The notes beneath the pieces were generated by a model. That model was not told where the DNA came from. It saw only the letters and a program-made list of their open reading frames with translations, and made no database searches. A stretch of 64,000 bases of DNA. Source: Deltaproteobacteria bacterium (GTDB taxonomy: Bacteria > Myxococcota_A > Polyangia > Polyangiales > JADJMO01). The stretch is taken from the NCBI GenBank assembly GCA_022843175.1, contig JALHOE010000016.1, positions 1-64,000 on the forward strand, given 5' to 3'. Made by a program: the position numbers and the translations under genes. This document shows, piece by piece, positions 48,161-55,562 of the stretch; position 1 is the stretch's first letter, and every line of letters starts with the position of its first letter.

Positions 48161-50065
48161 TCAATACCGAACGACGAGCTCGCTGCGGAAGCCGGCGAAG
48201 GCCGGGAAGAAGCGGCACACGCCGCTCACGCACTTAAGCGCGGCGCGCTGCTCCCCGAAGAGGAAGCGCAGGATCACGTCGTCGCCGAACTTCACCTGGC
48301 CGCCGACGTTGAGGAAGTGCTGGACGTCGGTGTCCTCGTCGCCGTCGGGGTTGTTCGGGAGGAAGCGCAGCACGCGGAGGATGTCTCCTCCCTTGTCGAG
48401 CGACTTGTTGATCTGCGAGGGGCGCGTGCTGTACTCGTGGCCGAACACGATCGCGCCGCGCGATTTGTATTTGAGCGAGAGGTAGGTCTGGCCCTCGCGC
48501 CACTGCTCGAGGTTGAGGTACCGGTTGCGGTGCCACATGTCGACCTCGATCGAGTACGGCCCGTTGACGACCTTGCTGCCGTTCGCCTGGAACCAACCCT
48601 CGCGGTAGTAGTGCTCGCCGGTCGCCGCCGTGGTCTCCCGGCGCGTTCCCATCATCAGCGTGATGTACGAGCCGTCGTCGGCGCGGAGGTCGAACCCGGT
48701 GTAGAGGTCGGTGATGTCGTGCCGCTCGAGCTCGCTGCCGGGGAGCTTGTCGTAGAGGCCGAACGACGGATCCGCGCCGCACTTCAGCTGCCAGTTGGCG
48801 AAGCGGCCAACGGAGCCGAACAAGGTATAGGCCTTGGTCGCTTTGACGTCGATGCGCCCGCGGCCGCCCGTGGTGCAGGAGTTGTCGAACAGCGAGTCCT
48901 GCGTGATGAGCTCGACGGTCGGGTTCGCGGTGTACTGCACCGCCTGGAACGCGCCGTATTTCGAGCGGTCGGCGTTGAGGCGCACCGGGTTGAAGTGGCG
49001 GTAGTGCTTCCCCTCGAACGACGCGGTGACGGCGCCCTGCGTGTAGCTCGCGGCGACGTAGCCGGCATAGCCCTGACCGACCTTTTGGTCCTGGTCGCCG
49101 AACGGTGTGCGGCGCTGATAGGCGAGCTCGGTGTAGAGGTTGATCGGGAGGGCCTCGGCGAGCTTGGGGATGGCGAGGCTCATGCCGGCGCCGGTGACGT
49201 CGCGCACGAAGGTGGGGTCGTCGGTGAAGAGGGCCTTACCGGCCTCGGGGTCGTCGCGGCGCTCGCGGCGGCGGATGTTGGCGGTGTGGAAGCCGAGCGT
49301 CGACGTGCCGAGCTTCACCTCGGCGCGCCCGCCGGCGACGAGATCGCGGCTCCACGTCTGCCACGGCAGCGCCCACCCGTCGCGGCAGCGCGTCGCGCTC
49401 GACTCGTCGCAGCGGAGCGGCGCGTCCTGGAGCTTGAAGCCGGTGGCGTCGTCGACGCGCGTCGGGTTGGTGAGCCCGGCGACGCCGGTGAAGGTCCACT
49501 TGTCGACGCGGCCGACGACCTTGGTGCCCTGCAGCGTCGTGTCGGCGCCGATCTCGTCGAACTTACGGATGTTGAGCACGAACCCACGGCCGAACGCGAC
49601 GTACGCATCGCCGAGGGTGAGCTCGAACTTGGGCTTGATGTACGAGACCCAGATCTTCGACGGCCACACCGACGGGTCGCGGGTGCTCGGGAGCAGGTTG
49701 CCCTCGTTGAGCGCGGTGTCGCGATAGCGATAGGGCAGCTGCTGCTCGGCCTTGGCGCGGTCGGTCGGCGAGTACTGCGGATCGTTGAACTCCGAGAGCC
49801 TCGGTGCGTTGGCGTACTTGACCGTGTCGAGGCGGAGGCCGACCTGCCACGACTTCCACGCGAGCAGCACGTTGAGGCGGTTGATCCACTCGTAGTAGTT
49901 GTCGTCGATCCGGCGGTCGGCGTTGAGGTTGTTGCCGTGCCAGTTGAGGAGCGCGGTCTCGGTGACGTCGATCCGCACCGGCGAGCGATCGAGCTTGCCG
50001 ACGTCTTTCGCCCACGCCGGACCCGCCAGCAACGCGAATGCAATCGCGAGGGGGAGCCGCCTCAT
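48161..50065 (-). CDS. Outer-membrane beta-barrel protein
   Basis: A 634-residue exported protein. The signal peptide (about 1-19, ending AWA) is followed by a long series of alternating hydrophobic/polar strands, and the chain ends in FRSELVVRY, a C-terminal aromatic of the BAM-targeting type. Four to six Cys are spaced in loops (LRCDESSATRCRDG, SCTTGGRG, KCVSGVCRF). The pattern and length recall the DUF6029 barrels. It lies 13 bp upstream-to-downstream from two TlpA-like lipoproteins on the same strand, which are transcribed before it. The cargo is unknown; the redox partners suggest that its disulfides or a redox-active substrate matter. Confidence 0.82.
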   Translation of the reverse strand: MRRLPLAIAFALLAGPAWAKDVGKLDRSPVRIDVTETALLNWHGNNLNADRRIDDNYYEWINRLNVLLAWKSWQVGLRLDTVKYANAPRLSEFNDPQYSPTDRAKAEQQLPYRYRDTALNEGNLLPSTRDPSVWPSKIWVSYIKPKFELTLGDAYVAFGRGFVLNIRKFDEIGADTTLQGTKVVGRVDKWTFTGVAGLTNPTRVDDATGFKLQDAPLRCDESSATRCRDGWALPWQTWSRDLVAGGRAEVKLGTSTLGFHTANIRRRERRDDPEAGKALFTDDPTFVRDVTGAGMSLAIPKLAEALPINLYTELAYQRRTPFGDQDQKVGQGYAGYVAASYTQGAVTASFEGKHYRHFNPVRLNADRSKYGAFQAVQYTANPTVELITQDSLFDNSCTTGGRGRIDVKATKAYTLFGSVGRFANWQLKCGADPSFGLYDKLPGSELERHDITDLYTGFDLRADDGSYITLMMGTRRETTAATGEHYYREGWFQANGSKVVNGPYSIEVDMWHRNRYLNLEQWREGQTYLSLKYKSRGAIVFGHEYSTRPSQINKSLDKGGDILRVLRFLPNNPDGDEDTDVQHFLNVGGQVKFGDDVILRFLFGEQRAALKCVSGVCRFFPAFAGFRSELVVRY

Positions 50066-50078
50066 GGGGGCGGGAACG

Positions 50079-50612
50079 CTACTTCATCGCTGCGTCGATG
50101 TCCTTCTCGATCTCGACTTCGTCGCCCGGATTGTAGCCCTCGCGCTTCTTCACGATCTTGCCGTGGCGGTCGATCAAGACCGTGTACGGCGCGGCGCGGC
50201 GCGGGTTGTAGAGGCTGACGACGCGCGTCTCGGGATCGAGCAGCACCGGAAACGTCCACCCCTTGGTCTTTACGGTGGGGGCGACCTGCGCCTCGGTCTC
50301 CGAGGCGTCCATCGAGATCGCGAGGATGACGAGCTTGTCCTTGCGGGACTCGTACATCTTCTGCATGTGGGCCATCTCGGCGATGCAGGGCTTGCACCAG
50401 GTGGCCCAGAAGTCGATCAGGATGACCTTGTTGCCGAGGTAATCGCTGAGCGAGACGGACTTGCCCTCGACGTCGGTGAGGGTGAAATCGGGAGCGTTGC
50501 TGTCCTCGGTGTCCTTGTTCGCGGTGTTGGGGCCGGCGGTGGTGCCGCCGGGCGTGGCGGGCCCGCTGCTGCAGCCGACGAGGAGGGCGACGACGGGGAG
50601 GAGCTTGTTCAT
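50079..50612 (-). CDS. TlpA-like thioredoxin lipoprotein (WCKPC)
   Basis: A 177-residue lipoprotein (lipobox LLVGC). The thioredoxin fold of TlpA/ResA type has DFWATWCKPCIAEMAHMQKMY (active site WCKPC), an ISMDASETEAQV helix region and the cis-Pro loop AAPYTVLID. It is anchored in the periplasm and probably reduces or exchanges disulfides. It is directly preceded (no gap) by a second TlpA-like gene and followed (13 bp) by the barrel, forming a three-gene unit. Confidence 0.93.
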   Translation of the reverse strand: MNKLLPVVALLVGCSSGPATPGGTTAGPNTANKDTEDSNAPDFTLTDVEGKSVSLSDYLGNKVILIDFWATWCKPCIAEMAHMQKMYESRKDKLVILAISMDASETEAQVAPTVKTKGWTFPVLLDPETRVVSLYNPRRAAPYTVLIDRHGKIVKKREGYNPGDEVEIEKDIDAAMK

Positions 50613-51221
50613 TTAGGTACCGAGGAGCCTGTCGAGTGTAGCGTTCACGCGTGCGATGTCCGCGCCGATGATCTTCTCGACGATCTTCATCGTCTTGAGA
50701 TCGATGATCATGTTGAGCGGCATCGTGTCGGGATTGAAGATGGTGTTGACGAACCCGGCGGGGTCGCGCGCGGTGGGGAAGGTGATTTGGTAGGTGGTGA
50801 TCCAGGTGTCGACGTTCGCGTCCGTCGCCGGCCGGCGGGCCGCGTCCTGCAGAATGACGCTGAGGAACGCGACGCCCTTGGGGCCGTATTTCGGCACGAT
50901 CGTGGCCTGGAACTCCTTCGCCTCTTCCTTGCACGGCGAGCACCAGAACGCGGCGACGTTGAACACGAAGAAGCGCGCGCCGCCGGCGCGGAGGCTCTCG
51001 AGGTCGAACGTCTCGCGGGCCGTATCGAGACCGCCCTTGCGGCCGACGAAGGAGGCGTTCTGGAGCACCTGCCCCTTCTCGACGCCGTAGGGCCCGGCCG
51101 GATACCCGCCGTCGGTCTCTCCCGCGTCGACGGCCGGCTTGACGGTGACGGGCCCGCGGGCCCCGTCGTCGGAGCAGGACCAGAGCATGAGCGCTCCGAG
51201 CGCGAGGGCCGTCCGAGTCAT
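50613..51221 (-). CDS. TlpA-like lipoprotein (WCSPC)
   Basis: A 202-residue lipoprotein (lipobox LMLWSC). The redox motif is AAFWCSPCKEEAKEFQA. The rest of the fold is longer than usual, with an insertion (RRPATDANVDTWITTYQITFPTARDP) and the final helix ADIARVNATLDRLLGT. The cis-Pro region is TMPLNMIID. It begins at ATG 51221 and its TAA abuts the start of the second TlpA gene. Two different active sites in tandem (CSPC here, CKPC next) suggest an electron relay or two redox potentials. Substrates unknown. Confidence 0.88.
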   Translation of the reverse strand: MTRTALALGALMLWSCSDDGARGPVTVKPAVDAGETDGGYPAGPYGVEKGQVLQNASFVGRKGGLDTARETFDLESLRAGGARFFVFNVAAFWCSPCKEEAKEFQATIVPKYGPKGVAFLSVILQDAARRPATDANVDTWITTYQITFPTARDPAGFVNTIFNPDTMPLNMIIDLKTMKIVEKIIGADIARVNATLDRLLGT

Positions 51222-51261
51222 GCGCGATCTCGTACCGCGTCCGCTCGACGTCGGCAAAACC

Positions 51262-51981
51262 TCACAGCGTGCCGACCTGCCCGTAGACCGTGAGGAACGC
51301 CGCGAAGCCGGGCGCCGACGAGATTTGGAGGGGCGTTCGGAGCGCGAAGCCGAAGCGCGCCCGCCGCGTCGTCCACTCCTGGAGACCGACGCCGAGGTCG
51401 ACGAGGAGGGCGGGGGAGATCCCCTGCTTCTCCGAGCAATCGAGCCCCGCCGCGGTGGCTTTGTCCGGGTCGTTGAAGCACTCGCGCCCCGGGCTGAGGA
51501 AGCCGCTCGAGGGACGCTGGCTCGTCCAGACGAGGCCGCCGCCGAGCGAGAGCCAACGATGCGCGAGCAGGCCCTGCTCGCCGCGGTAGACGATTCGAGC
51601 GCCGATCTCGGTGAAGCGGTTGGGGTGGCCCCCCTTCTCGAGCACCGCCCCGTAGGTGATGGCGAAGGCCGCGTAGGGCTCGAGGGTCCAGGGAACCCGG
51701 GCCCCGTTGGGCCCGAGGCCGAACGCGAACGTGAGCGCGGCGTGCCCCGCGCCCTGACCGATGCTCTTGTTGTTCCACAGGTAACCGCCGCCGATGTGCG
51801 CGCCGAGGGCGAAGAACTGCGGGTCGCGATCGCCGGTGAGGTCGACCACCTCGACCTCGACCGGCGGCTCGACGGGCCGGCGGAGCGACTTCTTCGCAGG
51901 CGGCGCCGGCTCGTCGGCGTGGGAGAGCGCCCCGCGGAGCAGCCCGACGGTCAGGACCGCGGTGAGGACCACACGACGCAT
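51262..51981 (-). CDS. Exported outer-membrane-like protein
   Basis: A 239-residue protein. The signal peptide MRRVVLTAVLTVGLLRGALS is cleaved near AHA/D. After a Lys/Pro linker, strands of the small-barrel type alternate (FFALGAHIGGGYLW, PWTLEPYAAFAITYG, LLVDLGVGLQEW, FAAFLTVYGQVG). It ends in VGTL without a clear terminal aromatic residue. It probably spans the outer membrane as an 8-10 stranded barrel. It lies 40 bp upstream of the TlpA/barrel unit on the same strand, and is divergent from the AI-2E-type transporter gene. Confidence 0.72.
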   Translation of the reverse strand: MRRVVLTAVLTVGLLRGALSHADEPAPPAKKSLRRPVEPPVEVEVVDLTGDRDPQFFALGAHIGGGYLWNNKSIGQGAGHAALTFAFGLGPNGARVPWTLEPYAAFAITYGAVLEKGGHPNRFTEIGARIVYRGEQGLLAHRWLSLGGGLVWTSQRPSSGFLSPGRECFNDPDKATAAGLDCSEKQGISPALLVDLGVGLQEWTTRRARFGFALRTPLQISSAPGFAAFLTVYGQVGTL

Positions 51982-52009
51982 GGAACATCCCTCATAGCGC
52001 AGTACCATC

Positions 52010-53140
52010 GTGGCCGGAGTGGGAGACGACAACGAGACGCCGCCGCCGTCGGCCCGCTCGTCGCTCGGCGACGAGGAGCTGCCGCGTATTTCGATCAGCG
52101 CCGCGGCTCCCGAGACGGTCCGCGGGCGCCGCAACGCGCTCGGGGTGCTGCTCTTGTTGTCGTTCCTCACCGTCGCGCGGATCGCCGCGCCGCTCTGGGT
52201 CGGCATCGCGTTCGGCACGATGGTCGCGTTCGTCGCGCAGCCCACGTATCGCAGGCTGGCGACGCGCGTCGGTCGTCCCATCGCGGCGGCGCTGATCACG
52301 GTGCTCGCTGGTGTGATGACGATCGTCGCCGGCGCATTCACGATCTACGTCCTCACCCGCGAGCTCTTCGCGCTGATCGCGCGGATGCAGGGCACCCTCA
52401 ACGCGCGCTCGATCGAGGCGCTCGTCGGTGAGGGCGGCGCGCGGCTGCTCAGCCGTTTCGGGATCGACCGCGGCGAGGCCAACGCGCGGATGTCCCACGA
52501 GCTGCAGAAGGTCGCCGGCTACGCCACCGAGGCCGCGACGGTCCTCTTGCAGACCACGACCGGCGCGCTCCTCGGCCTCGTGATCGGGCTCATGACGATG
52601 TACTACGTGCTGCTCGAGTGGCCGCGCATCCCGGTCCACCTCGAGCGGGTGTTGCCCCTCGACCCGCGGCACACCCGCGCGCTGGTCCTCGAGTTCCGCG
52701 ACGTCGGCCGCGCGGCGATGGTCGGCACGATCGCGACCGCGCTGCTCCAGGGCATCCTCGCCGGGATTGGGTACGCGTTCGTGCGGATCGGGCAGCCGGT
52801 GACCTGGGCGCTGATCACCGCGATCGCCTCGTTTCTCCCCGTCGCCGGCACCTTCTTCGTGTGGGTCCCGATCGGCATGTGGCTGATCATCGACGGCCGC
52901 ATCGGCGCCGGCACGTTCATCCTCGCCTACGGGTTCATCGTCGTCGTCGGCTTCGTGGACTACGTCGTGCGCCCGCGGATGGTGCGCGGCCACGGCAGCA
53001 CCAACCCGCTCCTGATGCTCATCGCGCTGCTCGGTGGGCTCGAGGTGTTCGGTCTCGCGGGGCTGCTCGTGGGGCCGATCCTGGTCTCGCTGTTCCTCGC
53101 GATCATGCGCATCTACGAGCGCGAGGTCGGCGCGGCCTGA
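52010..53140 (+). CDS. AI-2E family transporter
   Basis: A 376-residue membrane protein with a GTG start. Its layout has eight helices: two N-terminal pairs, a soluble helical part (ARMQGTLNARSIEALVGEGGARLLSRFG), then the conserved C-terminal core TWALITAIASFLPVAGTFFVWVPIGMWL, then VDYVVRPRMVRGHGSTNPLLMLIALLGGLEVFGLAGLLVGPILVSL, which is the family signature. Members export autoinducer-2 or act as Na+/H+ antiporters; the substrate is not predictable here. Its 3' end overlaps the convergent GDPD gene by 28 bp. Confidence 0.93.
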   Translation: MAGVGDDNETPPPSARSSLGDEELPRISISAAAPETVRGRRNALGVLLLLSFLTVARIAAPLWVGIAFGTMVAFVAQPTYRRLATRVGRPIAAALITVLAGVMTIVAGAFTIYVLTRELFALIARMQGTLNARSIEALVGEGGARLLSRFGIDRGEANARMSHELQKVAGYATEAATVLLQTTTGALLGLVIGLMTMYYVLLEWPRIPVHLERVLPLDPRHTRALVLEFRDVGRAAMVGTIATALLQGILAGIGYAFVRIGQPVTWALITAIASFLPVAGTFFVWVPIGMWLIIDGRIGAGTFILAYGFIVVVGFVDYVVRPRMVRGHGSTNPLLMLIALLGGLEVFGLAGLLVGPILVSLFLAIMRIYEREVGAA

Positions 53141-53886
53141 ATCGCCTCGCGCACGAGCGCGGGGTCGTCGGTGATCAGCCCGTCGACGCCGAGCCGCGTG
53201 AGATCCCTGGCCTCGCCGCCGTGGTTCACTGTCCAGACGTTGAGGAGGAGCCCGCGGCGCTTCCAGCCCTCGACGCGCTCCGGCGTGCACAGCGTCCGCT
53301 CGGGGTTGAGCATGTCCGCCGAGACCGCGCGCGCGACGGCCGGCGCGATCGGCGTCTTGGCGAAGCGCTGCCCCGCGTGCACGAGGAACGCGCGCGGGAG
53401 GTCGGGCAACGCGAGGCGCATGCGCGCGAGGAGCTCGGGCTCGAACGACGAGAACATCACCCGGCGCGCTACGCGCGGGCGTCCGCGGAGCAGGCGCGCG
53501 GTGCCGCCCGCCAGCGCGGCGCGGTCGTGGGTGTCGTGCTTGAGCTCGATGTTCACGAGGATGTCGCGCGCGTCGGCCCAGTCGAGCACGTCGGCGAGGA
53601 GCGGCGCGCGCCCGTCCTCGTCGAGCTCCACCTCGGCGAGCTCCCGCGCGAGTAGCTTCGCGCACTGCCGGGTGTCGCGGCCGCTGGTCACCCGCTTCAG
53701 ATCCGGGTCGTGCATGACGACCACCGCGCCGTCGGAGGAGGTGCGGACGTCGAGCTCGATACCGTCGGCGCCGTCCGACACTGCGCGCTCGAACGAGGGC
53801 ATCGTGTTCTCGAGGACGTGCGCCCTGGCGCCCCGGTGTCCGTAAATCAGTGGCTGCCCACGACGGCGAAAGCGGAAGAGATCCAT
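53113..53886 (-). CDS. Glycerophosphodiester phosphodiesterase
   Basis: A 257-residue cytoplasmic GDPD. Catalytic motifs: YGHRGARAHVLENTMPSFERAV (HRG and ENT), ELDVRTSSDGAVVVMHDPDL (Glu, Asp and His metal/catalytic residues), then NIELKHD, FSSFEPELLARMR and NVWTVNHGGEARDLTRLGVDGLITDDP. All expected residues are present, so it hydrolyses glycerophosphodiesters to glycerol-3-phosphate and an alcohol. The start is ATG 53886; an ATG four codons upstream is possible. Convergent with the AI-2E-type gene, and divergent from the next gene by 27 bp. Confidence 0.94.
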   Translation of the reverse strand: MDLFRFRRRGQPLIYGHRGARAHVLENTMPSFERAVSDGADGIELDVRTSSDGAVVVMHDPDLKRVTSGRDTRQCAKLLARELAEVELDEDGRAPLLADVLDWADARDILVNIELKHDTHDRAALAGGTARLLRGRPRVARRVMFSSFEPELLARMRLALPDLPRAFLVHAGQRFAKTPIAPAVARAVSADMLNPERTLCTPERVEGWKRRGLLLNVWTVNHGGEARDLTRLGVDGLITDDPALVREAIQAAPTSRS

Positions 53887-53912
53887 CGGCGCGATCACGA
53901 TATGCTTCGCCG

Positions 53913-54773
53913 ATGGACCCCGCCATGCAGCCGATCAACGGCATCACCCTCGAGCGCTATGCGGAGCTCGGCGCCGTGATCGCCGACTTCACCAACGACA
54001 CCGCCAAGGTCAACGAGGCCATCCAGAAGGAGGGCGTCTCGCTCACCGACTGGGAGGCGGCGAAGACGGGCTGGACCGCGCGCATGCAGGACATGAACCT
54101 CATGGGCCGCGTCGCGATGGCGTACATGCCGCTGTATCAAGCGGCGCTCGCCAAGCGCAAGGGCGGGCAGGCGCAGGCGAGCTACGAGGACTTTGTCGCC
54201 GCGAGCGCCGCCATGAAGGTGTACGGCCCCGAGGTCGGCCTCAAGGCGTGTGGCGTGAGCATGTCCGACTGGACCGAGATCGGCGGCCACTGGAACCAGG
54301 CGATGGCGCGCGAGATGGGCCGCTACGCCGGTCACTTCAACCTCGTGCAGCAAGAGGAGCAGCGCCTGCGCGCCGGCGGTCAGCCGAAGCAGGTGCAGGT
54401 GCAGCGCGTGGCGGGCGTGGTGCCGCCCACGCCGCAGGCCGGCGCCAACCCCTACGCGCAGGCAATGGGCGCCGATCCGAACATGGTCCCGGCCAACGCC
54501 AACCCGATGCAGGTGGCGATGATGAACCCGGCGTATCAGGCGTCGATGGCCAACGCGGCGCAGATCAACAAGAACCCGATGGGCTTCGGCCTCGGCCAGG
54601 CGATGAACTTCGTGACCGGCGGCATCGTCCCCGGGTCCAACGTCGTCGTCACGTGGTCCAACGGTCAGCAGTACCCCGGCCGCGTCATGCAAACCGGCCC
54701 GGAGCACATGCAGGTCGAGTTCCAGGGCGGGCGCCAGGAGTGGGTGCCCGTCAGCGCGGTCCGTAAGGCATGA
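53913..54773 (+). CDS. Conserved myxobacterial-type protein (DUF6620-like)
   Basis: A 286-residue soluble protein. It has two similar helical repeats near the N-terminus: ITLERYAELGAVIADF ... GVSLTDWEAAKTGWTARM and VYGPEVGLKACGVSMSDWTEIGGHWNQAMAREM. Each pairs an 'xxLxxWxxxxxxWxxxM' helix, a pattern I associate with DUF6620-type proteins. A Gln/Pro/Asn-rich middle (about 165-225) leads to a C-terminal small beta-domain (VVVTWSNGQQYPGRVMQTGPEHMQVEFQ), which looks like an SH3-like/Tudor-type barrel. Its stop overlaps the next gene (ATGA). Function unknown. Confidence 0.75.
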   Translation: MDPAMQPINGITLERYAELGAVIADFTNDTAKVNEAIQKEGVSLTDWEAAKTGWTARMQDMNLMGRVAMAYMPLYQAALAKRKGGQAQASYEDFVAASAAMKVYGPEVGLKACGVSMSDWTEIGGHWNQAMAREMGRYAGHFNLVQQEEQRLRAGGQPKQVQVQRVAGVVPPTPQAGANPYAQAMGADPNMVPANANPMQVAMMNPAYQASMANAAQINKNPMGFGLGQAMNFVTGGIVPGSNVVVTWSNGQQYPGRVMQTGPEHMQVEFQGGRQEWVPVSAVRKA

Positions 54774-55147
54774 GCGCGTCGGGCGATCTCTATCGCTGCT
54801 CCACGTGCGGCGCGTCGCTCTCGCTCGAGCAGCTGCGGGGCGTGCAGTGCCCGTTCTGCAACACAGTGTTCCCGCATCACGGCGCGGCGGTCCAGCACGC
54901 CGCGCTCGTGAACCAGGTGATGGCCAACAACTTCCACCAGGCCGGCTACGGCGGGCCGCCCCCGCAGATCACCCCGCAATACGGCGCGCAGCCGCCGCAG
55001 ATCCAGAATCCCTACGGGAACGTGCACGGCCAAATCGAGCAGTCGCTCGCGCGCTCCGCGAAGATCACCGTCTTCGTCTTCGTCGGCATCATCGCGATGA
55101 TGGTCATCCTCGGCGCGGTCATCGGCCTCGTCGTGTTCCTCGGCTGA
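54770..55147 (+). CDS. Zinc-ribbon protein with C-terminal membrane helix
   Basis: A 125-residue protein. The N-terminal Cys4 ribbon is YRCSTCGASLSLEQLRGVQCPFC. A Gly/Pro/Gln-rich linker follows (GGPPPQITPQYGAQPPQ). One transmembrane helix (about 97-122) ends the protein, so the ribbon is tail-anchored facing the cytoplasm. Its ATG overlaps the stop of the DUF6620-like gene, suggesting a functional pair. It is immediately left of the repeat-flanked McrBC-like island. Confidence 0.82.
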   Translation: MSASGDLYRCSTCGASLSLEQLRGVQCPFCNTVFPHHGAAVQHAALVNQVMANNFHQAGYGGPPPQITPQYGAQPPQIQNPYGNVHGQIEQSLARSAKITVFVFVGIIAMMVILGAVIGLVVFLG

Positions 55148-55154
55148 CCCCCAA

Positions 55155-55180
55155 TAGGCGCGCGCGTAAGCGAGCGCCTG
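55155..55180. repeat. 26-bp GC palindromic repeat, left of island repeat
   Basis: TAGGCGCGCGCGTAAGCGAG plus CGCCTG, eight bases after the zinc-ribbon gene stop. Same family as the 3957-4084 cluster, with TAAG in the centre instead of TGAG. A second identical copy lies at 55448-55473, in direct orientation, on the other side of the 250-bp repeat. Confidence 0.88.
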
Positions 55181-55189
55181 ACCCCAACG

Positions 55190-55438
55190 CGCGCGTCACT
55201 CCGCCCTTCGTGATCGCGGCCGCGGTCGGGGGCGACCTCTCCGGACCGGCGCCGCTCCGGATCGACACGCCTCCGGCTCCACCGCCGCTAATTCCCCCCC
55301 CGGCTCCCTCGATCTTACGCGTCTCAACACCTCCGCGACGCCTCGCCTCCCGCTCGCAGAGCCTCGCTACGGCGTCCGGAGAGCTCGCCCCCGCCCACGT
55401 CCGCTATGCAGCGAGAGTTCTCCGTTCTTTTGTGCGCT
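55190..55438 (+). repeat. Left copy of about 250-bp inverted repeat flanking the McrBC-like island
   Basis: This stretch matches the reverse complement of 59282-59527, about nine in ten bases by eye, over its whole length. The best part, 55306-55413 (starting CCCTCGATCTTACGCGTCTC), has only three differences in 108. It holds no plausible gene; a conceptual translation of one frame is low complexity. The two copies are in opposite orientation on either side of a two-gene nuclease system. Confidence 0.9.
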
Positions 55439-55447
55439 CACCGACGC

Positions 55448-55473
55448 TAGGCGCGCGCGTAAGCGAGCGCCTG
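55448..55473. repeat. 26-bp GC palindromic repeat, right of left island repeat
   Basis: A direct copy of the element at 55155-55180 (identical over TAGGCGCGCGCGTAAGCGAG and CGCCTG). The pair brackets the 250-bp repeat, with spacing of 9 bp on each side. It could reflect insertion of the larger repeat into a palindrome, or a composite repeat unit. The remaining bases to 55562 show nothing recognisable. Confidence 0.85.
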
Positions 55474-55562
55474 AACGCGCCCAAAGAAACGCGCGGCGTC
55501 CGGTGTCGGATGTCGGGTGGAGACACGGCCGGAACCGGCGGCCGAAGCGGCCGACGTTCGCT

